This document shows, in pieces, positions 1 to 12,000 of a stretch of 64,000 nucleotides of DNA (its first letter is position 1; each line of letters starts with the position of its first letter). Location: positions 1,116,001 to 1,180,000 of the forward strand of contig CAVZCC010000001.1 of NCBI GenBank assembly GCA_963773765.1. Reading direction: 5' to 3'. Source of the DNA: CAVZCC01 sp963773765. Lineage in GTDB: Bacteria > Actinomycetota > Acidimicrobiia > Acidimicrobiales > Microtrichaceae. Made by a program: the position numbers and the translations under genes. The notes beneath the pieces were generated by a model. The model searched no databases and was not told the DNA's origin. It worked only from the letters and a program-made list of their open reading frames with translations.

Positions 1-70
1 CCAGGCGCGACCCGTCGATGGTCAGCCCGATCTCGACCTCTTCGTTCCCGCACCTCGTGCAGTTCGACAT
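1..70 (-). CDS. Small zinc-ribbon protein, N-terminal part only
   Basis: The minus strand reads an ATG whose A is at 70, followed by MSNCTRCGNEEVEIGL, and runs off the window after 23 residues. A purine-rich ribosome site (GGGAGGTGAC) ends directly at the ATG, which supports this start. The CxxC pair at residues 4 and 7 suggests half of a zinc ribbon, as in short FmdB-like or YgiT-like proteins. The rest lies outside the window, so the family and function cannot be fixed. It is oriented like the CPBP gene upstream of it. Confidence 0.55.
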   Translation of the reverse strand, partial: MSNCTRCGNEEVEIGLTIDGSRL

Positions 71-185
71 GTCACCTCCCGCAGCTCGGATCCCGGCCCG
101 CTGGCCGGCACCGGGTCCGTCTCCGACCCCCGGCAGTGGTCCCAGTCGGCCGCCGGGGCGGACGTGTGAGGGAAGGGGCGCGGAA

Positions 186-201
186 TGGGCCGAATGGCCC
201 A
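186..201. terminator. Short hairpin 3' of the CPBP gene
   Basis: TGGGCC at 186-191 pairs with GGCCCA at 196-201 across a four-base loop. It lies about 50 bases past the CPBP stop codon, between that gene and the partial zinc-ribbon gene. There is no T-run, so termination is only a suggestion. Confidence 0.25.
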
Positions 202-250
202 GTCGTCCGCCGACCGCCGCGGAGCCGGTGCGGCGGGGACCGGGACTCCT

Positions 251-997
251 TCAGCGCTGGGAGTACAGCAGCGCCACGGTGGTGGCGTTGAACGCCATGT
301 GGGTGACGATGCTCAGCCCCAGCCGGCCGGTCCGGACCGCCAGGAGGGCCAGCACCGTCCCCAGCACGAACAGCCCCGCGAACTGCAGGGGCTGGAAGTG
401 CATCGCCCCGAACACCGCACCGCTGATGACGCAGGACCACACGTCGGGGATGCCCCGCTTGCGCAGGGCGCGCAGGAACAACCCCCGGTAGAACAGCTCC
501 TCCACGATCGGCGCCCCCACCACCACGATGAGGGCCAGCACGATCCAGCCGACGGTCCCCTCCGCCTTGGAGGTCAGCTCCTTGGCCGGTGCGGACAGCT
601 CCTCCGGTGTCGACCCCAGCAGGCGGAGCAGCGGCAGGTAGAGGATCGGCAGCACCACGACCTGCATGACCACGCCGATGAGCAGCCCCAGTGGGACGTC
701 GGAGGTCCGGAAGCTCCAGCCGAAGTCGTCGGCCACGCCGTGGCCCTTGTTCCGGCCGGCCAGGAACACCGCGGCCAGCCACCCGCCCCACAGGGGAACC
801 TGCAGCAGGGCCCCGGCCCACAGGGGGACGTCGGCACTGGACTCCCACCCCGCGATGCCGAAGACCACCACGGTCGCCACCACGGCCAGGGCCTGGCTCA
901 GGGCGATGCCGAACGCGACGTCGCCCAGCCCCCAGGTGGAGCGGTACCAAGCCGGTTGCGGTTCCTGGGCCACGGGGGGCACGACGCCGTCGGACAC
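251..997 (-). CDS. CPBP-family intramembrane metalloprotease
   Basis: A 248-residue, strongly hydrophobic protein starting at a GTG codon. The three motifs of the CPBP (Abi, Rce1-like) family are present: EExxxR at residues 166-171 (EELFYR), a histidine at 200 (FGAMH) and HxxxN at 233-237 (HMAFN). These residues bind the catalytic metal within the membrane. Known members cleave prenylated proteins in eukaryotes; in bacteria they act in bacteriocin immunity or regulated proteolysis, and the substrate here is unknown. Membrane segments are visible near residues 28-50, 103-125, 150-165 and 205-222. The gene stands alone between the zinc-ribbon gene and DUF3499. Family assignment is firm, role is not. 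Confidence 0.85.
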   Translation of the reverse strand: MSDGVVPPVAQEPQPAWYRSTWGLGDVAFGIALSQALAVVATVVVFGIAGWESSADVPLWAGALLQVPLWGGWLAAVFLAGRNKGHGVADDFGWSFRTSDVPLGLLIGVVMQVVVLPILYLPLLRLLGSTPEELSAPAKELTSKAEGTVGWIVLALIVVVGAPIVEELFYRGLFLRALRKRGIPDVWSCVISGAVFGAMHFQPLQFAGLFVLGTVLALLAVRTGRLGLSIVTHMAFNATTVALLYSQR

Positions 998-1043
998 GGG
1001 GTCAGGTTCCCACGGCTGGGGCCCTCAACGGGACCGACCCGGC

Positions 1044-1277
1044 CTAGGCACCGATGAGGTCGAGCTGGACCGGCTCCCGCCGGTCGCTGCGCCGGTCCTG
1101 GAGCTCCCAGCCCCGGGGGACCCGCACCGAGTCGGCATGTGTGGGACAGAGGTCGTGCACCATGGGATGGGCCTCGTCGGCCAGGTCCTCCAGCCACACC
1201 ACGCCGTCGGCGTAGGCGTAGGACAAGGTGGCGTCGGCCGGTCGGCCGCATCCTGGTCGGGCGCAACTCCTGCTCAC
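1044..1277 (-). CDS. DUF3499 family protein
   Basis: A 77-residue protein beginning VSRSCARPGCGRPA, with CARPGC near the start and a CPTH motif further on, so four potential zinc ligands. The sequence matches my recollection of DUF3499, a small actinobacterial family with no known function. The reading frame extends upstream to 1400, but conservation begins at the GTG at 1277. A TACGGT hexamer lies 8 bases upstream of that GTG, consistent with a leaderless start. In other actinobacteria this family sits near fbiA/fbiB and mannose-nucleotide genes, which fits this neighbourhood. Confidence 0.8.
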   Translation of the reverse strand: MSRSCARPGCGRPADATLSYAYADGVVWLEDLADEAHPMVHDLCPTHADSVRVPRGWELQDRRSDRREPVQLDLIGA

Positions 1278-1285
1278 GCCGGGGC

Positions 1286-1291
1286 ACCGTA
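1286..1291 (-). promoter_or_regulatory. Putative -10 hexamer of DUF3499
   Basis: TACGGT on the minus strand, 8 bases before the GTG at 1277. The predicted transcript would begin at or next to the start codon. Confidence 0.4.
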
Positions 1292-1381
1292 CCCGGCCCC
1301 GGAGGGCGGATCGGGGATCCCGGGTCCCAGGGTTCTCAGGGACGGCCCGGCCGCCGCCATGGCGTTGTGCTCCGCGGCTCC

Positions 1382-1387
1382 TAGGCT
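1382..1387 (+). promoter_or_regulatory. Putative -10 hexamer of ftsH
   Basis: TAGGCT, 6 bases before the ATG at 1394. The spacing favours ATG 1394 over the in-frame GTG at 1388, since transcription would begin about at 1394. Confidence 0.45.
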
Positions 1388-1393
1388 GTGTGG

Positions 1394-3395
<2,002 letters not shown>

Positions 3396-3397
3396 GC

Positions 3398-3422
3398 CGT
3401 TCGGCCCAGTGTGGGCCGAACG
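3398..3422. terminator. Perfect inverted repeat after ftsH
   Basis: Eleven-base arms, CGTTCGGCCCA and its complement, separated by GTG, starting 3 bases after the ftsH stop codon. There is no T-run downstream. It probably terminates ftsH transcription. Confidence 0.55.
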
Positions 3423-3461
3423 CCTCAAGTCTGCGGAGCGCTTTGTCCGAAGTTGCGTTCC

Positions 3462-5187
3462 ATGGATGGAAACGCAGGCGGGACGGCCACGGCCGAACGG
3501 ACCGATGAGTCGTTCGACCCCACCACATCGGACCCGGAGGCCCGGGTCCCGGAACGCACCAGCGGCACGCCGGCGCCGCCCGGCGGGACCAGGTCCTCCA
3601 GGCGGAACGTGCTCGCGGCGGCCGGTGTCGCCGGAGTCGGACTGGCCGCGGCGGCGTGCGTCCCCGGTCCCGGGGCCGGTGCCCCGCCGCCCGGGTCGGC
3701 CGCCGACGTCGTCCCACCCGCCCCGGTCCCGCCGACCGTGGCCGAGGCCCGCCTCCTGGCCGGGAGGGCCACCTTCGGTCCGAGCAAGGCCATGGTCGAG
3801 CGGATCATGGCCGTCGGCGCCGCCACCTGGCTGGACGAACAGCTGAACCCGGGGGGGCTGGCCGACGCCGAGGCCCGCCTCGCCGGCTACACCACGCTCA
3901 ACGCCTCCAACGCGGAGAACGAGCTGGTCCGCAACACCGACGAGCAGATCCTGTTCGGTGAGCTCGACCACGCCATGCTGCTGCGGGCCGTGTACTCGGA
4001 ACGCCAGCTGTACGAGGTCATGTGCGACTTCTGGTCCAACCACTTCACCATCTGGCGCTCCGCCAAGTACCTGACCCAGCTCAAGACGATGGACGACCGG
4101 ACGGTCATCCGGCCCTACGCCCTGGGCCGGTTCGCCGACATGATGCTGGCCTCCGCCCGGAGCCCCGCCATGTTGGTCTACCTGGACAACTACCAGTCCA
4201 ACGCCCTGTCCACCCAGGGGGTGAACGAGAACTGGGGCCGGGAGATCCTGGAGCTGCACACGCTCGGGATCATCAACGGCCAGCAGGTCTACACCGAGGC
4301 CGACGTGCGTGGCGTGGCCCGGATCATGTCCGGCCGCACCATCAACTACACCGCCGGGGCCAGCCAGTACTCCTACCGGTTCAACCAGGGGTACCACAGC
4401 CGGGAGGCCGTCTCGATCCTGGGCGGCGCAGTGGTCGAGGCCGGCCCGGGCCAACGGGACGACGGGCGAGGCCGACGGCGACTCGCTCCTGAACTTCCTG
4501 TCCCGGCACCCCTCCACGGCGCGCTACATCAGCTGGAAGCTGTGCCGGCGGTTCGTCTCCGACGACCCGCCCGCCGCCCTGGTGGACCGGCTGGCGTCGG
4601 TGTACCAGGCCAACGACACGGCCATCGCGCCGGTGCTCCGCGAGCTGTTCCTGTCACCGGAGTTCGCGGCGTCGACCGGCCTCAAGGTGAAGCGCCCGAT
4701 CGAGTGGCTCTACTCGTCGCTGCGGGCCACCCGGGCGCAGGTCAACCCGCTCCCCCGGGGCCATGCGGCCACCCGGCTGCGGGAGACCACGTCGATCCTG
4801 GGCCAGCCGCTCAACGAACGGGTCACCCCTGACGGGTACCCGGAGAAGGCGGTCGACTGGGTCTCGGCCGAGGGCCTGCTCAAGCGATGGGAGTACGGGG
4901 CCCGCCTGGCCCGCAACCGGCTGACGGACACCAGCCCGGCCGAGAAGGTGGTGGTCGACCTGGCCGCCCTGATGCCGGCCCCGCTGCCCGCCACCGTACG
5001 GGAGCTCATCGTGGCCCTGGCCGACGGCGTGTTCCAGTACCCGCTCAGCCCGACCCACGCGGACGTGATGGCGTCCAGCCTCGGCGTCTCCCCCACCGCG
5101 ACGGCCGCCTCCCTGGTGGCCAACGCCAACAACCTGCAGGCCGTCGTCGGCCTCCTCCTGTCCCACCCGACCTTCCAGCGCCGCTGA
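3462..5187 (+). CDS. DUF1800 domain Tat-exported protein (frame interrupted near 4443)
   Basis: The N-terminus has a twin-arginine signal (SSRRNVLAAAGVAG) leading to AAAAC, which looks like a Tat lipoprotein signal with a lipobox cysteine. The body matches DUF1800, for example FWSNHFTIW and GVNENWGREILELHTLG. Near 4443 the frame changes; removing one G from CCGGGCC joins EAGP to ANGTTGEADGDS and gives 574 residues ending at 5187. DUF1800 proteins are typically encoded next to DUF1501 proteins, as here, and their biochemical role is unknown. ATG 3462 is preferred over the upstream in-frame start at 3411, which lies in the terminator hairpin. Confidence 0.85.
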
Positions 5188-5203
5188 CCACCGAGGACCG
5201 ACC

Positions 5204-6554
5204 ATGACCATGACCGACACACAGGCCGATCACGGCAGCAACTGCCAGGACTGCGAGGACCGCTCCGGCGTCTCCCGCCGAGGCTTCCTGGGGGTGGTCG
5301 GCGCGGGCGCCGCCACCCTGGGCGTCTCCTCCCTGGGGGCCCGCATGGCCTTCGCCACCCCTGAGGCACCCTCCACCGGCGACGTCCTCGTCGTCGTGTT
5401 CATGCGTGGCGGCATGGACGGACTGAACGTGGTCGCCCCCTACATGATGCCGACCTACCGGACCCTCCGGCCCACCATCCGGGTGAAGGACCCGACGGAG
5501 TTCACCAACCCCACCGGCGTGGCGGGCCTCCCGCTCAACCAGGGCGGCAGCGTGGCGCCGTTCGCGTTGTCCGGCACCTTCGCCCTGCACCCCGGCATGG
5601 AGCCGTTGCACCAGGGGGCCTGGGCCAACGGTCACCTGGCGGTCGTGCACGCCGCCGGCCTGCCCAACGCGGAGTCGTCCACCAGGAGCCACTTCGACGC
5701 CGAGGGGTACTGGGAGCGCGGCTCGGCCTCGCTCGGTGTGAGCACCGGCTTCGTCAACCGGTACCTGGGTGGACTCAGCGGTGTGGACCGTCTGAGCGCG
5801 GTGGGTCGCGGTTCCACCCTGCAGCGCATGATGCGGGGCCCGGCCTCCGCGTTCAGCATGAGCTCGATCGGCGGGTTCGGGGTGCGCGGGCTTCCCGAAC
5901 AACACCCAGGCCCGTACCGCTCTGGTGGGCCTGTACCCGCACGGATCCGACCTGCTGGACGAGACCGGAGCCGACACGCTGGACGTGGTCAACCTGCTGG
6001 CCACGCTGCCGGTCGACCCCGGACCCCAGAACGGCGCCGCCTACGGCACCGACGGATTGTCCAGCAACCTCCGGGAGATCGCCCGGCTCATCAAGGCGGG
6101 CGTCGGCCTCCGGGCCGTGGCCATCGACGTGGGCGGCTGGGACACCCACGGCGACCAGGGCATCCCCGAGGACCCGAACGCCTACTTCCGCCGGCAGACC
6201 GGCGGGATCGCCACCGCCATGCAGGCCTTCTACCAGGACCTGGGCAACTCCATGGACGAGGTCACGCTGGTCACGCTGTCGGAGTTCGGCCGCACGATCG
6301 ACGAGAACGGGACGCTCGGCACCGACCACGGCCGGGGCACGGCCATGTTCGTGCTGGGCCGCAAGGTCAGGGGCGGCGTCCACGGCGCCTTCCCGACGTC
6401 CATCACCAACGGCCCGGAGGGCGACCTGGCGGTCATGAACGACTACCGACAGGTGCTGTCCGAGGTGCTGTCGGTGAGGTGTGGCGCCACCAACCTCGGC
6501 ACCGTGTTCCCGACCTACGCCCAGCAGGCCCCCCTCGGCCTGTGCGTGGCCTGA
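5204..6554 (+). CDS. DUF1501 domain Tat-exported protein (frame interrupted near 5887)
   Basis: Partner of the preceding DUF1800 gene, 16 bases downstream. It carries a clear Tat signal, SRRGFLGVVGAGAATLG, then the DUF1501 fold (sulfatase/alkaline-phosphatase-like), with VVVFMRGGMDGLNVV, the DVGGWDTH motif and LSEFGRT. Near 5887 one G in GCGGGCTT must be removed to join GGFGVRG to FPNNTQARTALVG; the result is 449 residues, usual for the family. DUF1501 members are thought to be secreted hydrolase-like proteins; substrate unknown. The pair is presumably one operon exported folded through the Tat system. Confidence 0.86.
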
Positions 6555-6618
6555 GCGGTCACGGAGCCGCCGGACCCACCCGGGCCGCAGCCATCCGGGC
6601 GGCGTCACCAACCCGGGT

Positions 6619-6987
6619 TCACCCGTCGGCCGGCACCAGGCAGAACGGGTGGCCGGCCGGGTCCAGGAACACGCGGAAGCCGGGGTCGGGCTGCACCGCG
6701 GCCTTGCGGGCACCGATGGCCAGCACGCGGGCCTCGCCCTCGTCCAGGTCATCCACACCGAAGTCCAGGTGGGCCTGCTGGGGACGGTCCTGGCCCGGCC
6801 ACTCGGGTGGTTCGTGGTCCGGGACCAACTGGAAGGCGAGGGTGACCGGTCCCCCACTGGCGAGCTCGACCCAGTCGTCCTCCCGGTCACCGACCTCCCA
6901 CCCGGTGATGGCGGAGTAGAAGCGGGCCAGGGCCTCCGGGTCACGGCAGTCGAGGGCCACCACGGCGAGTCGTCCGATCGGCGCCAC
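6619..6987 (-). CDS. VOC (glyoxalase/bleomycin-resistance fold) protein
   Basis: A 122-residue protein with the paired beta-alpha-beta-beta-beta modules of the vicinal oxygen chelate superfamily: VALDCRDPEALARFYSAITG at the start, HLDFGVDDLDE in the middle and FLDPAGHPFCLV at the end. Such proteins range from metal-dependent dioxygenases and lyases to drug-binding proteins, and nothing here picks one. It starts at GTG 6987, with a TAGGGT hexamer 6 bases upstream whose first three bases are the stop codon of the upstream gene. Confidence 0.8.
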   Translation of the reverse strand: MAPIGRLAVVALDCRDPEALARFYSAITGWEVGDREDDWVELASGGPVTLAFQLVPDHEPPEWPGQDRPQQAHLDFGVDDLDEGEARVLAIGARKAAVQPDPGFRVFLDPAGHPFCLVPADG

Positions 6988-6993
6988 CGCGGG

Positions 6994-6999
6994 ACCCTA
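6994..6999 (-). promoter_or_regulatory. Putative -10 hexamer of the VOC gene
   Basis: TAGGGT on the minus strand, 6 bases before GTG 6987. Its TAG is also the stop codon of the thioredoxin-fold gene, so a promoter would be built into the 3' end of that gene. Confidence 0.4.
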
Positions 7000-7503
7000 C
7001 TCCCGGCCCGTCGGGGTCATGCCACCGGGCCGGCCGTCGCCAGGCCCGTCGTGGTCGTGGTCGGTGCAGCCCGACGGCACCGAGCCAGGGTCGCGCAACT
7101 CGGCCACCGCGGCCCACAGGTGGGTGGAGCTGACCGGGCCCAGGAAGGATGCCCGGACCACGCCCCGGTCGTCGGCGATCGCCACGATCGGCACGGCCTC
7201 GATGGCGTAGCGGGCGTGGAGGTCCGATGCCTCGGTGACCTCCACCTCCTGGACCGCCACTGCGTCGCTCCCCAACAACTCGGCCTTGGACCACACATCG
7301 GCGCAGGTGGCGCAGGTGCGGGAGGTGAAGACGGCCACCAGCCACGGTGCCCCGGGCCGGACGAAGTCCTGGCGGTCCAGCTGGGCCGGTGCCTCGAACC
7401 CCGTCGTGGGCTGGGTGGGGGCGTCGGCGCGTCGTCGCTGCAACAACAGCGCAACCGCGACCGCGAGGCCGGCCAGCACGACGGCCACCAGGAGGCGATC
7501 CAT
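6997..7503 (-). CDS. Membrane-anchored thioredoxin-fold protein
   Basis: Starting at ATG 7503 the protein has one N-terminal membrane segment (LLVAVVLAGLAVAVALLLQ), then a thioredoxin-like domain with VAVFTSRTCATCADVW, a CxxC redox motif (CATC), and the cis-proline region AVPIVAIAD. It probably faces the outside and handles thiol-disulfide exchange, but reductase or oxidase direction cannot be told. The frame extends further upstream into the end of DUF5719; ATG 7503 is chosen because the membrane anchor begins there. It lies 13 bases after DUF5719 and is probably co-transcribed with it. Confidence 0.75.
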   Translation of the reverse strand: MDRLLVAVVLAGLAVAVALLLQRRRADAPTQPTTGFEAPAQLDRQDFVRPGAPWLVAVFTSRTCATCADVWSKAELLGSDAVAVQEVEVTEASDLHARYAIEAVPIVAIADDRGVVRASFLGPVSSTHLWAAVAELRDPGSVPSGCTDHDHDGPGDGRPGGMTPTGRE

Positions 7504-7516
7504 CAGCGCGACCCGC

Positions 7517-9019
7517 TCACCCGCCGGCCAGGGCCTGGAGCCCGCCCCGTGCGCTCCGCAGCGGAATGGCCAGCACCGTGGCCAGGTCATCCTGCTCGGG
7601 ATAGGTGACCAGGCCCTCCACGACGATGGGTGAGCTGCCGGTGACCCGGACCGCGACCGGACCCGGAGCCGAGCCCGGCGGAGGTGCGGGGACGGCCCGG
7701 CTGTCGCCGGGGGGGATCTCCACCTCCACCACGTCCGTCACCGGCGTCTCCTCCCCGTCCGCGACCACGGCGGCGGACACCACGGAGATGCCCGGGCCCG
7801 GGTTGTGGACGAACACCACCGGCGCCGGGTCGGATCCGGCATCGACGGACGGGACGATCCACTGCAGCGCCGCCACCGGAGCTCCGCTGGCGATGGCCAC
7901 GCCCTTGGTCAGCGCCGGCCGGGACGGCACGGCGGGATCCGCCGGCGGCGTGCCCGCGCCGGTGATGGCGATCGTGCGGGCCACGACCACCCCGCCGTCC
8001 TGGGACTCCACCGTGATGGCGTGGTAGCCGTCGGGCGGGATCCTGCCCTCGGCCGACAGGTCCACCACGGCGTAGCGACGGCCCGGGACCTCCACCTCGA
8101 GCGGCTCGGGCGGTGTGGCGGCGGCACCGTACGGCGTGACCTGGATGACCACCCGGGCCCGCTCCTGGCCCGGGTTCTGCAGCACGACCCGCTCGGACAC
8201 CCCCGTTCCGGCGAACCCGCCCGCGATGACCCAGCGGGTGGCGGGTGCCGGCACCCCGAGGGACAGGCGCAGGCCCCGCGGACCGGCCGAGCCGTCGAAG
8301 GTCTGCGCCGCCTCGGCCACCACCCGGCCGGACCGCAGCCGCACCGCGACGGAGAACTGGTCCCGCCGCTGCACGGCCTCCCCCAGGTCCACCACCTTGG
8401 CCGTCCCGGCCGGCACCACGATGCCGGTGAGCCCGGTGGGCACGCGCACGCCGGTGTCCAGCACCACCTGCACGTCGATGCCGGCGTCGCCCGGGAAGGG
8501 GTTGAACAGCGTCAGGCGGACCCCGGCGTCGCGGGTGGTGCTGAGCGCCGGGAAGTACCAGGTGCCCGACGAGAACGTGGCGCAGGCGTCCTGGTCGCCG
8601 TCCTGTTCCGCCACCAGGGAATGGGCCACCGCGATGGCGGGCACCGGCGACTCCACCATGACCGACAGGGCCGCGTTCCCCAGGACGGCGGCGACGTCGA
8701 CGGCGAGCGGTCCCCCGGCGGGGACCACCACCTCGACCGGCCCGACCTTGGCGTCCGCGCCGAACCCGGTGACCCGGACCGTGACCGGGTCCTCGGTGAC
8801 GTTGGTGACGATCACCGTGTGCCGCGGTGGCTGGGCCGTGGCCGCCGTGGCCGCAGCGCAGTACCAGGTGGCGGAGAGCGCGTCGCCGCTCGACGCGGAC
8901 GGAACCGCCGCGCGGTCGAGCGCGGCCGGCTCCGGCTCGGACCGGCCCCCCCACCAGGTGACCAGGCCGACCACGGCCAGCGCCACGACGCTGACCAGGA
9001 CCAGGCGCGAGGCCTTCAT
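7517..9019 (-). CDS. DUF5719 family exported protein
   Basis: A 500-residue protein with an N-terminal membrane anchor (LVLVSVVALAVVGLVTWW) and a long beta-rich extracytoplasmic part with WYCAAA near residue 50. I recognise it as DUF5719, an actinobacterial family usually encoded beside a large GT2 membrane protein. Here its ATG overlaps the stop codon of that GT2 by four bases, so translation is likely coupled. Function is unknown; an accessory role in cell-envelope glycan assembly follows from context only. Confidence 0.78.
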   Translation of the reverse strand: MKASRLVLVSVVALAVVGLVTWWGGRSEPEPAALDRAAVPSASSGDALSATWYCAAATAATAQPPRHTVIVTNVTEDPVTVRVTGFGADAKVGPVEVVVPAGGPLAVDVAAVLGNAALSVMVESPVPAIAVAHSLVAEQDGDQDACATFSSGTWYFPALSTTRDAGVRLTLFNPFPGDAGIDVQVVLDTGVRVPTGLTGIVVPAGTAKVVDLGEAVQRRDQFSVAVRLRSGRVVAEAAQTFDGSAGPRGLRLSLGVPAPATRWVIAGGFAGTGVSERVVLQNPGQERARVVIQVTPYGAAATPPEPLEVEVPGRRYAVVDLSAEGRIPPDGYHAITVESQDGGVVVARTIAITGAGTPPADPAVPSRPALTKGVAIASGAPVAALQWIVPSVDAGSDPAPVVFVHNPGPGISVVSAAVVADGEETPVTDVVEVEIPPGDSRAVPAPPPGSAPGPVAVRVTGSSPIVVEGLVTYPEQDDLATVLAIPLRSARGGLQALAGG

Positions 9020-12000
9020 CGCCCCTCCGACCTGTCTGGGTCGGGGCTGCTCGGGTCGGGCCTGCTCGGGTCGGGCCTGTCGGCCGAGGCCGGCCCGTCC
9101 TCGGAGACCACCAGGATCGGGGCGGCCCGGCCGACGCGGCGGCGGGGGCCCGGGGTGGCCAGCCGACGCCGCCGGCCGGCCAGCACCACCAGGCCCACCA
9201 GGGCGACCACCTGCACGAGCTGCAGCAGGCGCGACGACCACGGTGTGGTCCAGGACAGGGCCCCGTCACCGGTGGCCGGCACCGCGAACTCCTGGCTCCA
9301 GCCGAACAGGTCCGACCGGCGTGCGTCCCTGCCGTCCACCGACAGCTCCCACCCGGGGTCCGCCGTGACGCCCTGCGCGACGCGTTGGCCGTCGTCGAGC
9401 GATCCGCTGAACGAGGTGCCCGACCCGTCCTCCAGCACGGCCGGGGGAACGGTCGGCGGCAGGCGGAGCTGCGCCGCTGCGGTGGGCGCGCCGTCGGCCG
9501 GGATGGGCAGGTCCGTCACGTCGGAGCGCTCGGGCCAGGCGATGGCGTTGCGGAACAGCCAGGCCCCCGGGGAGAAGGGCAGCTGGGACAGGTCCAGCTG
9601 CTCCTCCAGGGCGGCGACGGTGCCGACGGGCGGGGGCACCTCACGGGCGGCGAAGGGCTCCGGGGCCGGGCGGTCGATGACCAGGACGTATTCGATCCCC
9701 ATGGGCGCCAGGAGCTGCCCCAGCCGTGAGGTGCGGCCGGCCAGCGCGGCGTCGAGCGCCTGCTGCAGGGCGGCCACACCGGTCCCGCCGTCGAGCCGGG
9801 AGCGCTGGGTCACGATGGGATCGAATCCCTCGCTCACGCCGAAGGCCAGCCCCGGTGCGTCGGTCAGCTCCCACCCCGCCACGGGCAGCACGTCGGGGTC
9901 ACCGACCCACAGCGTGCGGAAGTCCTTGCCCCCCGCCACCGTTCCGAGCGCACGGTCGAAGTCGCCCTCGGGCATGTACCACCGGCCGTCGAACCCGGCC
10001 ACGGCGACCGGCACCAGGCCGATGGCCAACGCCACGATCGCCACCCCGGACAGCACCTGCGACACGCCGAAGTCGCCGCTGACCACGTCCTCCTCGAAGG
10101 CGAGCGGACCCATGGCCACCGCCAGGAGCAGGCCGAGCACGGCGGGGACCAGGAGCAGCTCCGGACCGGCGCCGGCGACCGTGCCGGCCCGGACCATGGT
10201 GATGGTCAGCACCCACGAGGCCAGGGCCAGGACCCATCCTCCGACCGCCCAGCCCAGCCGCCACGAACGACCGGTGATCAGCGGGACGACCGCGGCCACC
10301 AGGATGCCCCAGCCCAGCACCCCCACCTGGATGGGACCGATGCTCCCGGTGATGATCTCCGCCGCCGACGGGGCGGCGGAACGGCCCTCCCAGATGCCGG
10401 TGAGGGACGCCAGATCACCCCGGCGGACCGACTGGACCAGCCACGGCGCCATCAGCGGAACGGACAGGACCAGGCCACCGACGGCCCCGACCAGCATCCG
10501 CCCGGCCCGGTCGCCCTCACCGGCCACGACCGGCGCCAGGGCGAGCACGCACACCGAGACCGCCAGGAGCACCGCCCCCAGGGGGCTCACCGCCGCGACG
10601 GCGCCCAGGATCAGCGCATTGCCGGCCAGGTGCCGCAGCAGGGGCGCCGGGGCCTTGTCCACGTCGAACGGCGACACACCCGCCCGGGAGGCCACCCGGC
10701 GGAGCAGCCAGGGAGCGGCGGCGTAGGTCACCAGCGCCTGCAGCCGCCCCGTGGCCAGGGCATTGAGGGCGACCGGGCTCAGGCCGTACACGGCCACGGC
10801 TGCGGCCCGGCCACGGACCGAACGCGTGTTGGCCAGCAGCTTCCAGGCCCCGATGGCGCCGATGACGAGCGGCGCCAGGATGAGCAGGCGTCGGGCCAGG
10901 CCGACCGAGCCGAACAGCAGTGTGCCCACCGCACCGAGGCCGGGCACGACGCCGGGCGGGACCGACGCCTCGCCCAGACCGACCGCACGCCACGCCGACC
11001 ACCACTGCGACAGCAGCCCGGTGGCCTTCGGCCCCGCGGAGATGAACTCGCGCATGACGGGGAGCGGGCCGGTGATCAGGCTGCGGCCGCCCAGCACCAG
11101 GACCACGACGGTGGCGGCGATCAGCGCGGCGGCGGCGCGGCTGGAGGTGGAGGTCAGGTCCTTGAAGTAGGTGCGGCTGGACCGTGACGCCACGGCGAAG
11201 CGGCTCTCGCCCTCCTCGCTGCGCACCAGGGAACGAAGGCGGTAGCTGCCCCGGTGGACCAGTTCCCGATAGGACGAGTCGTGCACGCGCCGGGACCGGT
11301 GGACCCGACGGCGGGCCCGGACCAGGTCCGGCAGGTGGACCAGGTTCCACACCGGCGCCGCGATGATGTCCCCGCACCGTCTGAACCGTCCGAGCACCAA
11401 GGACCCGAGGAAGTCCGCGATGGACATCACCAGCGCGACGGGCACCATCCACAGCAACCGGCGGAACTCGTAGTCGGCCAGCACCATCCGCGTCTGGTGG
11501 CGCAGTTCGAACCGCTGTCCCGGCTCCACGGCCCGGCGCTCGGCGAACCGTTCCCGGTGGGCCACCACCGCGCGGGGGCAGAACTGCACGCTGGCGCCGG
11601 CGGTGTGCACCCGCCAACAGAGGTCGACGTCCTCGCCGAAGTACGGGATGGACCCGCTGAACCCACCCAGGGCGGTGAACAGGTCCGCCCGCACCAGCAT
11701 GCAGGCCGAGGACACCGCGAACACGTTGCGGGCGATGTCGTGCTGGGACTGGTCGATCTCCCCTGCGTCCACCAGCTGCGCCGACGCGCCGTAGGCGTCG
11801 ACGGCCAGGCCGACGGACCGCAGGATGCTGGGGTCGTCCCAGTCGACCAGCTTGGCCCCGACCACTCCGGCGTTGGACCGGAAGGCCTCCGCCACCATGG
11901 TGGTCACGGCATCGGGGGCGAGTGCGACGTCGTCGTGGAGGAACAGGAAGAACGGCGCGCCCTCCACCGAGACCAGCACCTCGTTGGCCGCGGCGGAGAA

